Assembly (NCBI GenBank): GCA_003116975.1
Contig: BGKB01000022.1
Coordinates: forward strand, 124,001-188,000
Direction: 5' to 3'
DNA length: 64,000 bases
Source of the DNA: Aurantiochytrium sp. KH105
Lineage: Eukaryota > Sar > Bigyra > Thraustochytrida > Thraustochytriidae
The position numbers and the translations under genes are program-made. Below the pieces are notes generated by a model that was not told the origin of the DNA, searched no databases, and worked only from the letters and a program-made list of their open reading frames with translations. This document shows, one piece after another, positions 28,739-39,045 of the stretch; positions within the stretch are counted from its first letter, which is position 1, and each line of letters begins with the position of its first letter.

Positions 28739-30575
28739 TCGCTCCAACACCGGCGAGGGTGGCGAAGACCCCGCTCGCTTCACCCCGATGCCCAACGGCG
28801 ACACCAAGCGCAGTGCCATCAAGCAGGTCGCTTCTGGACGCTTTGGCGTCACGGCCGAGTACATTGCCAACTCGGACCAGGTTCAGATCAAGATGGCCCA
28901 GGGCGCCAAGCCCGGTGAGGGTGGTGAGCTTCCCGGCTTCAAGGTCTCCGAGGAGATCGCCAAGGTCCGCGGCACTACCCCAGGCGTCGGTCTCATCTCC
29001 CCGCCCCCGCATCATGACATTTACTCGATTGAGGATCTTGCGCAGCTCATCCATGATCTCAAGAACGGTAACCCGTACGGCGAGGTCTCCGTGAAGCTCG
29101 TGTCCGAGGTCGGCGTTGGCATTGTCGCCGCCGGTACTGCCAAGGCCAAGGCGGACCACATTGTCGTCAGTGGTGGTGATGGTGGAACTGGTGCTGCTGC
29201 CTGGACCGGCATCCACCGCGCTGGTCTTCCCTGGGAGCTCGGTGTCGCCGAGGCCCAGCAGACCCTCGTCGTCAACGATCTTCGCTCCCGTGTCCGCCTC
29301 CAGGCTGATGGCCAGATGAAGACTGGCCGCGACGTTGTCATCTCTGCTCTCCTCGGTGCCGAGGAGTGCGGCTTCTCCACCGCTCCTCTCATTGCCCTCG
29401 GATGTATTATGATGCGCAAGTGCCACCTTAACACCTGCCCCGTTGGTATTGCCACCCAGGACCCCGAGCTTCGCCGCAAGTTCGTCGGCCAGCCTGAGCA
29501 CGTTGTCAACTTTTTCCACTTCCTCGCCGAAGATGTGCGCTCCTACATGGCGCTCATGGGCTTCCGCACCTACGAGGAGATGATTGGTCGCACCGACATG
29601 CTCAAGCTCGACACTGCACAGCTTCACTACAAGACCAAGGGTCTTGACCTTAGCGCCCTGCTCCAGCCGGCTGCTGACCTCAACCCTGACGCCATCCCGT
29701 ACCACAACATGCACCAGGACCACGAGCTCGAGACTGTGCTCGACCACACTCTCATCGCCAAGGCTCGCGACTCGATTGAGAACCGCAACCGCTCCTTCAT
29801 TGAGTCCTCCATCAACAACCTCAACCGTACCACGGGCGCTATGCTCAGCAACCAGGTTGTGCGCAAGTACGGCGACGCCGGACTCCCGGACAACACTATC
29901 CGTGTCAAGTTCGACGGTTCTGCCGGCCAGTCCTTTGGCGCCTTCCTCGCTCGCGGTATCACCTTTGAGATCGAGGGTGACGCCAACGATGGTGTCGGCA
30001 AGATGCTTTCCGGCGGTCGCATCATCGCTTACCCGCATGCCTCCACCTTTGAGCGCCAGCCCGACTTCAAGGCCGAGGATAACATCATTCTCGGTAACGT
30101 CGCCCTCTACGGTGCCTCGTACGGTACCCTCTTTGCGCGCGGTGTCGTCGGCGAGCGCTTCTGCGTCCGCAACTCTGGTGCCCACGCTGTCGTCGAGGGT
30201 GCTGGTGACCACGCCATGGAATACATGACTGGTGGCCGCGTCGCCATTCTTGGACCCACTGGCCGCAACGCCTGCGCCGGTATGAGCGGCGGTATCGCCT
30301 ATGTCTACGATCCGGAGAACCGCTTCCCAAGCCGCTGCAACCAGGAAATGGTTTCGCTCGAGTCCGTCGAGCAGGAGGAGCACATTGAGGAGCTTCGCTC
30401 TCTTATCGAGGAGCACCGTCGCCAGACCGCTTCCACGGTTGCCCGCGACATCCTTAACAACTGGGAGTCCTCGCTCAAGGACTTTGTACTCGTCTTTCCC
30501 CACGACTATAAACGTGTACTCATGGAGCGCCGCGAGCGAGAGCTCGCTGCCGAGCCTGCCGTCGCGTCGGCCTAA
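25782..30575 (+). CDS. gltB: Glutamate synthase large subunit, probably mitochondrial
   Basis: 1597 residues. It hydrolyses glutamine and transfers ammonia to 2-oxoglutarate, forming glutamate. A class II glutamine amidotransferase domain begins at the nucleophile Cys69 (EKDSCGVGMV), so about 68 residues form presequence plus propeptide. The first 20 (MMLGRWQRAAGARRPLRVAL) look like a mitochondrial presequence. RFSTNTFPSWDRAQPNR and CHNGEINTLRGN are amidotransferase motifs. A central domain follows (about 480-830), then the FMN-binding synthase domain (about 870-1260) with the 3Fe-4S cysteines C1208, C1214 and C1219, and a C-terminal GXGXG beta-helix domain. The small-subunit domain is absent, unlike the fused enzymes of fungi, animals and plants (NADH type); it is supplied by the divergent neighbour. 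The start is the first in-frame ATG. Between codon 150 and near the end, TTA, CTA and TCA codons never occur. Confidence 0.96.
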
Positions 30576-31256
30576 CTGCCATACACTGACCGCCTGGCTG
30601 CCTAGCTGGCTAGCTGACTGGCTGTTTGCTTGCCAGCCACCCCTTTTTTACCCCCCACCCCTCTTTTATACGTATCCAAAAGACATGTCATGTTGTTGTC
30701 TACCTCACCCATCATGCTTTCCCCCCGGAACGAGATCTTGTTCACCGAAAGCACCCAGCCCATGCCACAGGAAGCAATTTTGCCATGTTCTTCGATTTTC
30801 ATTGGAAAAAGTTCAAATGATTCTTCTCGTCGTGATGGTGGTCGTATTTTTTTTTTACCGACTTTTGCTTCTTCGTTCACCGCAATCTCTTCTACCTGCA
30901 ATTCACTTTTGCACCTTGAACTTTTCCAGCGTTGCTCGCTCACTAACTAACTCAACATGAGTTCTCGCGTCCTTCTTCCATAACATCTTCCGGCAAATCA
31001 CTGTTTTTCAATTTATCTTACAACGGGACAGCAAAGGTCACCTTTTTTCTCTCCCTCTCTATGGCAGCAGCAGCAGCTGCAGTGACACTAGTGTTTGCAC
31101 AAATTCGAGTCTTTTACGGTGAATTACTTTTCAGTCAATGTTGCGAGCATTCTTCATGGCTCTTGTGAATTTAAGGCATTTTGCTTGGAGTTCTTTCACA
31201 TGTCCGTCAACAAGAAGAGATATCTCCAAGATGAAACCGAGTAGGAATGCAACACT
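30576..31256. other. Convergent intergenic region, GOGAT large subunit / helical-repeat gene
   Basis: 680 bp of AT-richer DNA between two 3' ends, with CTGGCTAG-type short repeats right after the GOGAT stop. No frame or RNA gene is recognised. Confidence 0.5.
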
Positions 31257-34091
31257 CTAATTTTGCGTTGCTGCAAAATCGCTGAGTGCGTCCAAAAGTG
31301 GCCGCCATGATGAAGCCAATTCATTGCGGTCCACGCAAGCGCTGGTCCCCACATCCACAGAGTCTTCGTCCCATGAATCCCATTCGTCCTCCTCTTCGTT
31401 CTCAAGCACAGAGTCATCAGGCCCGGACTCATGCTGCTCAGCGCAATTTTGATCCGGCACGAGCGACTCAGCTGCGTCAAGGCAATCGTCTAGCTTCTGC
31501 ATTGCCATATCCAGCAGACCCTCGGCTTGAGTTCCTATTCTTGGTTGCGGATTGCCATCAAACGTCCCACACGACGCTTGATGAAAGGCAATGAGAGCGC
31601 ATTGCACGAGCTTTTGTCCAAGGGGCCCAAGGTCTGTCGAGGCTCGACCAAAAACGAGCGATACGGACTTGGCAAGAATCCATGGGGCAGGATGGCAGCT
31701 GGCGAGGAGAAGCATAGCATCAATGATGGCGACCTGCTCGGCCGTCTCGTGCACGACCTCGGCCAGCCAATGGTCAAGAAACGGAGCTATCCACGTGCGC
31801 TCTTCCGCGGTGAGCATCTGGCAAAATTGCGGCAAGTATTTCGCCACAACAGTAACAAAGCCAACATAACGATTTCGTGCTCGTCGACGAATCTCGGCAA
31901 CTTCCGAGTGGTCTGTGCACTGGCCTTGCGAGCGAGAGCGCGATCGTGCTGGCTGGCTGTTGCTGCGTTGTAAACGCTGCTGCCTTGGAAATGCCATTTC
32001 GCGAAGTGCTTGAAGATACTCACACAAGACTTGAATTCGCCGACGCTGATCTGCGTGGAAGTTCACGTTGTGGGCTTGCAGTAGCGTGCTCGCCGACACC
32101 ATCGCGAGGACGAGGTTTTCCATCACAAGACCGCCCACCAGCGAAACATCGGGTCCACGTGCAGCAGCTGCCGCGGCGCTGTGCAATAGGGCAACTTCCT
32201 CCGCGCGAACAATGGCGTCCTCAAGGACCTGTGGGACAGCTTCTTTCGCAGGAGACTCTGCAGAGGCAGAGACGCAAGGAACTGAGGTTCCGTTGCATGG
32301 TAAAAGAGCTTGCCTTAGATATGCCTGAATGGTTTCGGCTCGAATCCAGTCGTCCACGTCGGGTCGCGCCCAAACAGCAAAGAGTGTCTCTGGCGTGACG
32401 CGACGCGCGACCTCCACAAAGAGGGGACAGATTTGCTGAGCCATGCGCTGCAACTCGAACTTGTCTCCGCAAGCACGCCGCGAAATCACCGCGAGGATCT
32501 TGTGAGCGACAGCATCAAAGAGATGGGCAGCCTCTGAGAGGAAGCCAGTGGGCTCGCTAAGCTCCTTGAGCACTTGCTCAATGACGAATAACCTTCCTTC
32601 GTGCTCTTGCCAGCTCGCCTGCGCAGGCATTTCGACGAGTCTCTCAAGCAAAGCAAGAGAATTTGCCTGTCGTTGCTCTGGAACCTCTTGATGACGGATG
32701 CTTGCCATGACAGCGCCGCAACAAGCCTGTCGCACTGTCGAAGCTTCGTGACCGAGCAGTGGCAAGAGCTGGAGAGCAAACGGTAAGTCGCAGAGATTCT
32801 GCGTTAGAGGATAGAGCTTCTCCACAAGACTCAACAGTCCATCTGCGTGATAAGGACAAAGAACGTGACCAGCCTTGATCGTTTCGAGAGCCCGCTGCAT
32901 AAGGGTCTCCGCATGCAGTGCACGTCTTGGGCCCGCGACGTCAACGCAAGTCTGCGCGAGCGCAAGAGCGGATTCCCGAATGCAAGGCTGCTCGTGAGCA
33001 AGAGTTCGCATGGCTATATGCTTGGCGCGGTCGAGTCTTTCATCGTCGCGAAGTGCTGGAAAGCTGTGAAGGCATGCGCGCACGGCCAAAAGACCGCCAT
33101 CCTGTGCCTTCCAGAACAGCACAGCATCACTCTCCTCGTTCTCCTTGCTGCAAGCGATGGTGTTCTCCTCCTCGTTCGAAAAGAGCCGGAGACAGTGCTG
33201 GAAGATCCTTCGCTGCAGCGTGACATTCTCCAGCGGAATGGCTGTCTTGACACATGCAACGCATTTTTTTCGTGTCGCCGACCACACGTCAGCAATGGCG
33301 AGCATGAAAAAGTGAACGAGAGCATCCGCCGAGGGTCGAGTGCCGTGCGACGCAAGCTCCAAGCCTGCGCAATAGCAGCGTTGACGGGTTAGCGGGTCGT
33401 CCTTTGCAGCGACGCAGTATTCTTCTAGTGCTTGCAATAAGTCATCTGCAGACGCTTTGCACGGAGCAAGAGCTTTTGCAAGATCGTCTTGAGGATTTGT
33501 GTCCGCAATAACCTGTACAAGCCAGGCGTTGAGGTCCGAATAATTTGTTGCTCGATCGTCAATAGGGTGAGAGTTCTGCACTTTCACATCCTGCTCGGTC
33601 GTTGCGTCATCGGGAGACAAAGAGATCTTATGCTTTTCTTGCGAATCTTGCGCAGTGACGCATTTGGACGTGTGAGGAGGCACAGGTGCCACCGCTCGTC
33701 TCGAGAGGGAGACCGATGTTGGAATTCCTGAAGTCTCGGAGGTGCTTCTCCTCCACGAGAACATTTGCGTCCTTGTTTTTGCTGCTGGGGTTCGCGTTGT
33801 TGTCGTCGTCGTCGTGGCTCCGTGTCGGGACACCTCCGTTCTGAGAGCCGAGTCCTTTTCGAGTTCGTCGTTGTTGTTTTGGCTGTTGCAGCTGCACTTG
33901 GTGCTGCTGCTGCTGCGGCTGCTGTCACTACGCTGTATTTGCGAATATGCACCAAGTGGGGGCGCGGAAGGTGAGCGTCTCCGTTCTTCGTATTGTTCCT
34001 TTTCAGGCCGGCGACGGTGGTTGTTTGCGTCCGATATCATGTCCTCGCGCTCTCCACGAAGGTCTTCTTCTTCTTCTGCCCTCGTTTCCAT
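31257..34091 (-). CDS. Helical-repeat (ARM/HEAT-like) protein of unknown function
   Basis: 944 residues; not recognised as a named family. Residues 1-170 are charged, Ser/Thr-rich and probably disordered, with a Thr run. From about 185 to 870 the protein is almost entirely amphipathic helices in pairs (e.g. ALFPALRDD-like turns, LAVRACLHSFPAL, SALALAQTCVDVAGP, QLLPLLGHEASTVRQACCGAVMASI), which is the pattern of ARM/HEAT solenoids such as importins and condensin subunits. The C terminus is acidic with a DEWDSWDED motif. No membrane span or catalytic motif is seen. Such solenoids are protein-binding scaffolds; the role here cannot be assigned. It is divergent from NDUFS6. Codon use is less biased than in the GOGAT genes. 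Confidence 0.7.
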   Translation of the reverse strand: METRAEEEEDLRGEREDMISDANNHRRRPEKEQYEERRRSPSAPPLGAYSQIQRSDSSRSSSSTKCSCNSQNNNDELEKDSALRTEVSRHGATTTTTTTRTPAAKTRTQMFSWRRSTSETSGIPTSVSLSRRAVAPVPPHTSKCVTAQDSQEKHKISLSPDDATTEQDVKVQNSHPIDDRATNYSDLNAWLVQVIADTNPQDDLAKALAPCKASADDLLQALEEYCVAAKDDPLTRQRCYCAGLELASHGTRPSADALVHFFMLAIADVWSATRKKCVACVKTAIPLENVTLQRRIFQHCLRLFSNEEENTIACSKENEESDAVLFWKAQDGGLLAVRACLHSFPALRDDERLDRAKHIAMRTLAHEQPCIRESALALAQTCVDVAGPRRALHAETLMQRALETIKAGHVLCPYHADGLLSLVEKLYPLTQNLCDLPFALQLLPLLGHEASTVRQACCGAVMASIRHQEVPEQRQANSLALLERLVEMPAQASWQEHEGRLFVIEQVLKELSEPTGFLSEAAHLFDAVAHKILAVISRRACGDKFELQRMAQQICPLFVEVARRVTPETLFAVWARPDVDDWIRAETIQAYLRQALLPCNGTSVPCVSASAESPAKEAVPQVLEDAIVRAEEVALLHSAAAAAARGPDVSLVGGLVMENLVLAMVSASTLLQAHNVNFHADQRRRIQVLCEYLQALREMAFPRQQRLQRSNSQPARSRSRSQGQCTDHSEVAEIRRRARNRYVGFVTVVAKYLPQFCQMLTAEERTWIAPFLDHWLAEVVHETAEQVAIIDAMLLLASCHPAPWILAKSVSLVFGRASTDLGPLGQKLVQCALIAFHQASCGTFDGNPQPRIGTQAEGLLDMAMQKLDDCLDAAESLVPDQNCAEQHESGPDDSVLENEEEDEWDSWDEDSVDVGTSACVDRNELASSWRPLLDALSDFAATQN

Positions 34092-34911
34092 TCCGTGGCC
34101 CCAGCAAAAGTTTATCCCGTCTCACAAATACGCGCGCGCGCTCGGTTCTGCTCGCCCGAGCCTCGTTTGCCTCTTAGGCCCGCTCGGATACACGCACGCG
34201 CGCACGAGAAACTCCACTCAATCACAATCACAACCACAACCTCAATCACAATCACATTCACAATCACAATCTCCCCCGCGGCAGAGGTAGCCGTTGATCC
34301 CCATCGTGCACGATAACCCGCACGCGGCGGGGGCAAACTGTCCGGGCTGCGAGGGACGGCGGCGAAAAGGCGCGGCTGCAATGATTTTGCTGCGTTTCCG
34401 GCAGCAATTCGCGCGCTGCAGCCGCGCTGCTGTCGGCCGCCAAAGAGCAGACAGCCGAGCCGCACTGCCGCCGCCGCACCGCGAGCGCAGGTGAGTCGCA
34501 CGCGCCGCCCGCGCGCGCCGCGCCCGCGGCCCGCCTCTCCGCGCTGCCTGCGCCCCGGGCGCCCCTCGCGCCGCCCGCGGGTGGGGCCGAGGGAGATGGC
34601 GGGATGAGGGGATGGATGAGTGAATGGATGACTGCCTGCCTGGTCGCGCCGCGTGTCCACGGCGCGCTTGCTGCTCGAGGGCAGCGTTGAGGCGGGAGCT
34701 GGGGAGGAGCGTGGAGAGGAGGCTCGGAAAGATGAGGAAGATTTTCGCGGGGTATGCACGTGCAGAAGATTTTACTAACAGCGATGATGACGTTGACGAT
34801 GGCGATGACAATGACGATCACTTTGATCATGCTAATCAACGACCGTCGATGATGATGATGATGACGATAACGAAATTGTGCAGAAAAAGTAGCATTAGAT
34901 AGTGCACAATA
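34092..34911. promoter_or_regulatory. Divergent intergenic region, helical-repeat gene / NDUFS6
   Basis: 820 bp holding both promoters. It contains a CAATCA repeat at 34216-34271, a GC-rich central part, and GATGAT-rich sequence (about 34780-34870) just upstream of NDUFS6. No coding region is supported. Confidence 0.45.
34216..34271. repeat. (CAATCA)n hexamer tract
   Basis: About nine imperfect CAATCA/CAACCA units. The unit contains the CAAT core, so the tract could act as a cluster of CCAAT-like sites; that is inference. Confidence 0.8.
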
Positions 34912-35271
34912 ATGCAGGCCGCACGGGTCTCGATGTTGAGGGCCGCTCGCGTGTCGACGCAGCGCGCCACGCTCGCTCGCGCTGGCGCCTGCCAGGCGCA
35001 CGGTTGGACGCAGCAGCAGACCCGGAGCTATTACAAGGTTCGGGAGGACTCGGCGGAAGCCACTGGCCGATTCAACAACCCGCAGCGGAGTAACGCGCAG
35101 GAGCTCGTGAACGAGATTCCCCCTATCGAGACCGACAAGGAGACGATTGTCTGCGACGGCGGTGGCGGCTCCCTCGGTCACCCTGTCGAGTACATTCAGG
35201 TTGACAGAGTCACCTTTGGTCCTTCTACCTGCAAATACTGCGGTCTGCGCTGGATCGCCAAGAAGAAGTAA
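34912..35271 (+). CDS. NDUFS6: NADH:ubiquinone oxidoreductase (complex I) zinc subunit NDUFS6
   Basis: 119 residues. This is the conserved zinc-binding subunit of the mitochondrial complex I peripheral arm, required for late assembly of the N module. The zinc ligands are all present: C81, H90 (GGSLGHPVEYI), C107 and C110 (TCKYCGLRW), which is the CHCC zinc-finger signature. Residues 1-40 are rich in Arg, Ala, Gln and Ser with no acidic residue, a typical mitochondrial presequence, ending near RSYY. The core ENDs at WIAKKK, as in most homologues. Length is normal for the family. No intron is needed. It converges on the AT-hook gene 233 bp downstream. Confidence 0.95.
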   Translation: MQAARVSMLRAARVSTQRATLARAGACQAHGWTQQQTRSYYKVREDSAEATGRFNNPQRSNAQELVNEIPPIETDKETIVCDGGGGSLGHPVEYIQVDRVTFGPSTCKYCGLRWIAKKK

Positions 35272-35504
35272 ACAAGTCCAGTCTGGTCTCACAGTCAGTC
35301 CCGCGTCGTTTAAAAAGAAAAATAAGCAAAAAATATACCCACACACAAGTGACATTTTCGATTCTGACAGCCTTTTCCTTCCAAACCTTTGCAAGCTTTT
35401 TACATTGATAAATTTGGATCAAGAGAAGAAGATGTGCATAAATCTATACAAAAAAAAGCGAGCGAGAGAAGAAGAAAGAACACGAAAGCTAAAGAGAATA
35501 TTTG

Positions 35505-38500
35505 TTACACGCCGTGCACGTGCCTCTTTTTGTGCGCCTTTTTCAGTCCAGCAATGCGCTGCTTGAGTTTTCGATCATCAGGAAAGTCTTCGTTCACAGC
35601 TCCATGCTTGCCAAACTGAGCCTTGACCGCATTAAGCAGGTCCCGAGGACGCACGTCGGCGTTGCCGTGGATTTTTGACTGCAGAAAGTCATCGACCTGA
35701 TGAGGAATCTGGCAAGGCCTGCCGCGCTTGCGTGGGCGTTCGTTCGCGTCTCCGGGGTCCGCGTGCCGCGCACGTCCTTGGTCGCCTTCTCCATCGCAAC
35801 GTTCGATCAACTTTTTAATTTCGAAGGGCCCTGGGAGCCGATAAAGTTCGGGCTGAGCTCGGATGAGAGCGCTGCTGACTTCGAGTGGCGCAACGGTGAG
35901 ATTTCGCAGAATTCCTCGCAAATCTTGGCGACACAAATTCGCAAAGCTTTGTCCAAAGGGCGACTCCTCTGGCAATCCGCGCCGAGCCCAGCCTTGGGCT
36001 TGCATGATTAACACGTCAAGCTCGGGAACGTTCCCGGCAGCTTCAAAGTCGGGCAGTGATTCGTCGCCTTCTTGCACATTCAGGAACCCCTCGAGCAGTA
36101 GATTTTTCGCGTGGCGTACAGCAGTTGCAATGAGGTCCCGACGCTGCGGCAAAAGGTCGGGCGCAGGTCCTGACGAGGAGTGTGCGCCTTCCTCCGTATA
36201 GCGTTGGAGCAAGCTCACCGCGCTGGAGCACCTGATAATGCTTACGCCTGTGACAGAAATCTCGTCCGAGAAGTGAGCAGTGCCGTATCCAGAGATTGCG
36301 CTTGGCGCATGCTCAGCATCAAGGTCATCGTCCACATCTGAATCAGCATCTTGAGCGGCTTCCTCTGTCGGCACGGTTTCGGGCCGAGCAAGAAAGTAGT
36401 CGAAGTCGCCATCTGCGGTAGATACATCCTTGTCGACGGCAGCGGGCACGCCACGCGCCATACCAGGGAAGGCGGGCGGCGGAGGCGGAGACAATATTGT
36501 CGGGACGAATTGATCTTGTTGCTGCTCTGCGTGTTGCATGTGCGACACGTCTGCGGGTACATGATCCCCGAGATGCTGGTGCTGGTGATTTTGGTGCTGA
36601 TGATCTTGGTGCTCTTGGTCTTGTTCGGAGACTGCGTACTCCACATCGACAAGACCGCAATCTTTCAGCTCACGCATAGCAAGCTCTTTGTCCGTAAAAC
36701 CCAGCGTACCTGCTTCAATGTGAATCGTCACGTCAATACCAGGTCCAACTTGAGGATGTGACCATACCTTGAAAAGTAGGGCTTGCTTGCTCGTGCGTAC
36801 GTCATTGGGCGTGAGAAGCGGCTCCGTGTCGTCTTTGGACTTGAGGAATTGGATCTCTGCAGCGCGTCCGGCGAACGAGGCAAATTCCGTGGCGACTCGG
36901 GCAAAAGCTGCGCATGTGGCTTCGAGGCCTTGGCGATCAAGACGAACAAGCTGTACAATGCTATTCGAGACGCCCCCGCCCCAAGCAAGTGCACCTGCTA
37001 CACCTCGCGCTGTGATAATGCATCGTACTTTGCCGGGCACCGAACGTTTTGCAAAGCGCTTCAAGTGCACGCGACCGTGGGCAAAATGCCTCGCCAGAGG
37101 ACCTTGGTCCTTTCTGGACTCCTCGCGAATCACACGATCAATATGGAGCGTGCCGCGAGTATTGATGAGGGCCAGTAGAAACACAAGCTGTGGGCTGGGC
37201 TCCTCGAAGTGACGAATGGTGAGTGATTTGATATGCGGAGCCTCGCTGTGCAGCTGCGCCAAGAACGCCTCAATGCAGGTAGCCATGGTGACAGCGCTAA
37301 CATTTCCGTCCACCGGTGCATCGATGATTTGATCTGCATAGATTGTTTGCTTGATGGCGCGCCCATCGGCCCACACGTAGAAATCGCATCGGATACAGTG
37401 CCAAAGGACGCCTGCATCGGGTAGAATAGCGGCGTCTCCAACGCTAGGGTAAACGGCACCTCGATTCCAGTCCGCAGTAATGATGGCGCTCGTACTGGAG
37501 GAACGGGTCTGTTCCGTTTCGAGACGCATCGCCTCGTCAAATGATTTCATCACACGTTCATGATTGATTGCGCGAAGTTGATACGCATAGTAGAGAAGGA
37601 ACTTCTTTTGCACGTTGTGCAGAGCAAATCGCGCATCTGCCTTTGCTGCGTCGCTCCGTCCTGCGGTCGATTCCTCGATACAACGATGCAGATTGTGAAT
37701 GAGGAAAAACGCAAACTTGCAAGCGTTGCAACGGACGTTATGAGCGGAAGACACGGTACTTGCAGACACAGGCTGTGTGAGTGCATATGTTAGATCATGA
37801 AAGCACACCTCTGGCGGAAATTGCTTGCTGACATGGTCATGAAACTTTTGCTTCAAAAAATTCTGCGCAATCGAGAGCTGCCTTTTCAGGTACTCGTGGA
37901 GTTTTTCGTCGACCGAGAAGTCCTCAATGATACGGTGCATCAGGACACAGGGATCATCCACGAGCATCCCGGTCCAGGCGTCTTTATTTGGATCGACCTC
38001 GGTCTCATCTGCACTGCCAACGGTGAGAAGTGAGAGCAGCTTGTAAAAACTTGAGCGGCTAATCGCCGCTTTGGGTTTGCTCGCGTCCCCATTGTTGCTG
38101 GAATGAATGACATAGCTCCCGTAAATCTGGCACTCGGGCTTGCGACGGATGAGCACTGGAAGTTCTACGGATTCGCGCGCAGAAAGGTGGATTGTGTGAT
38201 TGCTCCAGGAAAGTTTTGAGAGGTTCTCTTCAGAGAGGAGAAAACGAACAGCCTCCTCGAGACCGTCGGCATTGAAGGTAGTGCGACTGATGACAGAGCG
38301 CTGTAGGATTTCACCCGAGGCCATGCGGCGAAAGTCCAGGTAAGCCTTTTCGCGAGTCGACGAGCCAAGTGTGAAGCCTTTTTCATCACGCAACTGCGTG
38401 ATTGTTTTCAATTGCAATCCTTTGACAAGCACCGCGTGCGCGACGCGACGCTGAACGGTGCGTCTTGGCGACTTTTCAATGATCGTCGCTAGAGCGTTTG

Positions 38501-39005
38501 TAACATTGCGAATCTCCTTGCGAGTCGAGACCTCTGTCTGCGCGTTTTGTTTGAGAATTTTGGCAGCCACGTCATAAACGAGATCCATGGCATTTGCTGG
38601 GCAAAGTGTTTTTGCTATGGTGACAATGGATTCCTGCAGCATGTCTTCCATGGCTTTCCACCCGGCGGGATCCTCGACGCGAAGGAGTTTGTTGTTTTCC
38701 CTGGCAGAGGGGTCGGGCAACGTGGCAAGCGACTCCGGGTCCCACCCGAGCACCTTTTGCAGTTCGTCTACAGAGGGCGCGATCTCATTGCCCGCATTTG
38801 CATTGGCACTGCCGTTGGAATCCTCGTTCCGCCTTCTCTCGTGCACCGCCTCGTTGTCCTGCTCCCCTTGTTGGACGTGGTCCTGCTCTCCCATGGCCTG
38901 ATCCTGGCCATTATTATGACTATGTGCTACGCTATCATGGGGGGGCTCTGGATGCTCCACGAGCGTGTGGTCCTGCTGCTCCGTGCCGTGCGAGTCTGCG
39001 TCCAT
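35505..39005 (-). CDS. Large AT-hook protein of unknown family, probably nuclear
   Basis: 1166 residues from the ATG at 39005. Residues 1-70 are His/Gln/Asn/Asp-rich. The central globular part (about 80-780) has no domain I can name with confidence; it contains FLLSEENLSKLSWSNHTIHL and ISRSSFYKLLSLLT, and several Cys/His pairs (NVRCNACKFAFFLIHNLHRC) that could bind metal. From memory these motifs resemble an unnamed protein family in other stramenopiles, possibly transposon-derived; this is weak. The C-terminal third is acidic, His/Gln-rich and low complexity (HQHQNHQHQH), followed by an AT-hook with the RPRKRGRP core at about 1090, which predicts minor-groove binding to AT-rich DNA. The frame stays open upstream of 39005, but that part is a GGCA repeat and low complexity, so it is excluded. 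Confidence 0.7.
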   Translation of the reverse strand: MDADSHGTEQQDHTLVEHPEPPHDSVAHSHNNGQDQAMGEQDHVQQGEQDNEAVHERRRNEDSNGSANANAGNEIAPSVDELQKVLGWDPESLATLPDPSARENNKLLRVEDPAGWKAMEDMLQESIVTIAKTLCPANAMDLVYDVAAKILKQNAQTEVSTRKEIRNVTNALATIIEKSPRRTVQRRVAHAVLVKGLQLKTITQLRDEKGFTLGSSTREKAYLDFRRMASGEILQRSVISRTTFNADGLEEAVRFLLSEENLSKLSWSNHTIHLSARESVELPVLIRRKPECQIYGSYVIHSSNNGDASKPKAAISRSSFYKLLSLLTVGSADETEVDPNKDAWTGMLVDDPCVLMHRIIEDFSVDEKLHEYLKRQLSIAQNFLKQKFHDHVSKQFPPEVCFHDLTYALTQPVSASTVSSAHNVRCNACKFAFFLIHNLHRCIEESTAGRSDAAKADARFALHNVQKKFLLYYAYQLRAINHERVMKSFDEAMRLETEQTRSSSTSAIITADWNRGAVYPSVGDAAILPDAGVLWHCIRCDFYVWADGRAIKQTIYADQIIDAPVDGNVSAVTMATCIEAFLAQLHSEAPHIKSLTIRHFEEPSPQLVFLLALINTRGTLHIDRVIREESRKDQGPLARHFAHGRVHLKRFAKRSVPGKVRCIITARGVAGALAWGGGVSNSIVQLVRLDRQGLEATCAAFARVATEFASFAGRAAEIQFLKSKDDTEPLLTPNDVRTSKQALLFKVWSHPQVGPGIDVTIHIEAGTLGFTDKELAMRELKDCGLVDVEYAVSEQDQEHQDHQHQNHQHQHLGDHVPADVSHMQHAEQQQDQFVPTILSPPPPPAFPGMARGVPAAVDKDVSTADGDFDYFLARPETVPTEEAAQDADSDVDDDLDAEHAPSAISGYGTAHFSDEISVTGVSIIRCSSAVSLLQRYTEEGAHSSSGPAPDLLPQRRDLIATAVRHAKNLLLEGFLNVQEGDESLPDFEAAGNVPELDVLIMQAQGWARRGLPEESPFGQSFANLCRQDLRGILRNLTVAPLEVSSALIRAQPELYRLPGPFEIKKLIERCDGEGDQGRARHADPGDANERPRKRGRPCQIPHQVDDFLQSKIHGNADVRPRDLLNAVKAQFGKHGAVNEDFPDDRKLKQRIAGLKKAHKKRHVHGV

Positions 39006-39045
39006 GGCAGGCAGGCAGGCAGGCAGGCAGGCACGCACGCACGCA
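39006..39045. repeat. (GGCA)n/(CGCA)n tetramer tract
   Basis: About ten tetramers that directly adjoin the start codon of the large AT-hook gene, so they probably lie in its 5' UTR. Confidence 0.85.

Noticed and set aside
26226-30503. 1425-codon open frame antisense to the GOGAT large subunit
   Set aside because: It is codon-aligned with the sense gene and open only because TTA, CTA and TCA codons are absent; its translation is Val/Leu/Gly/Asp-rich with no domain.
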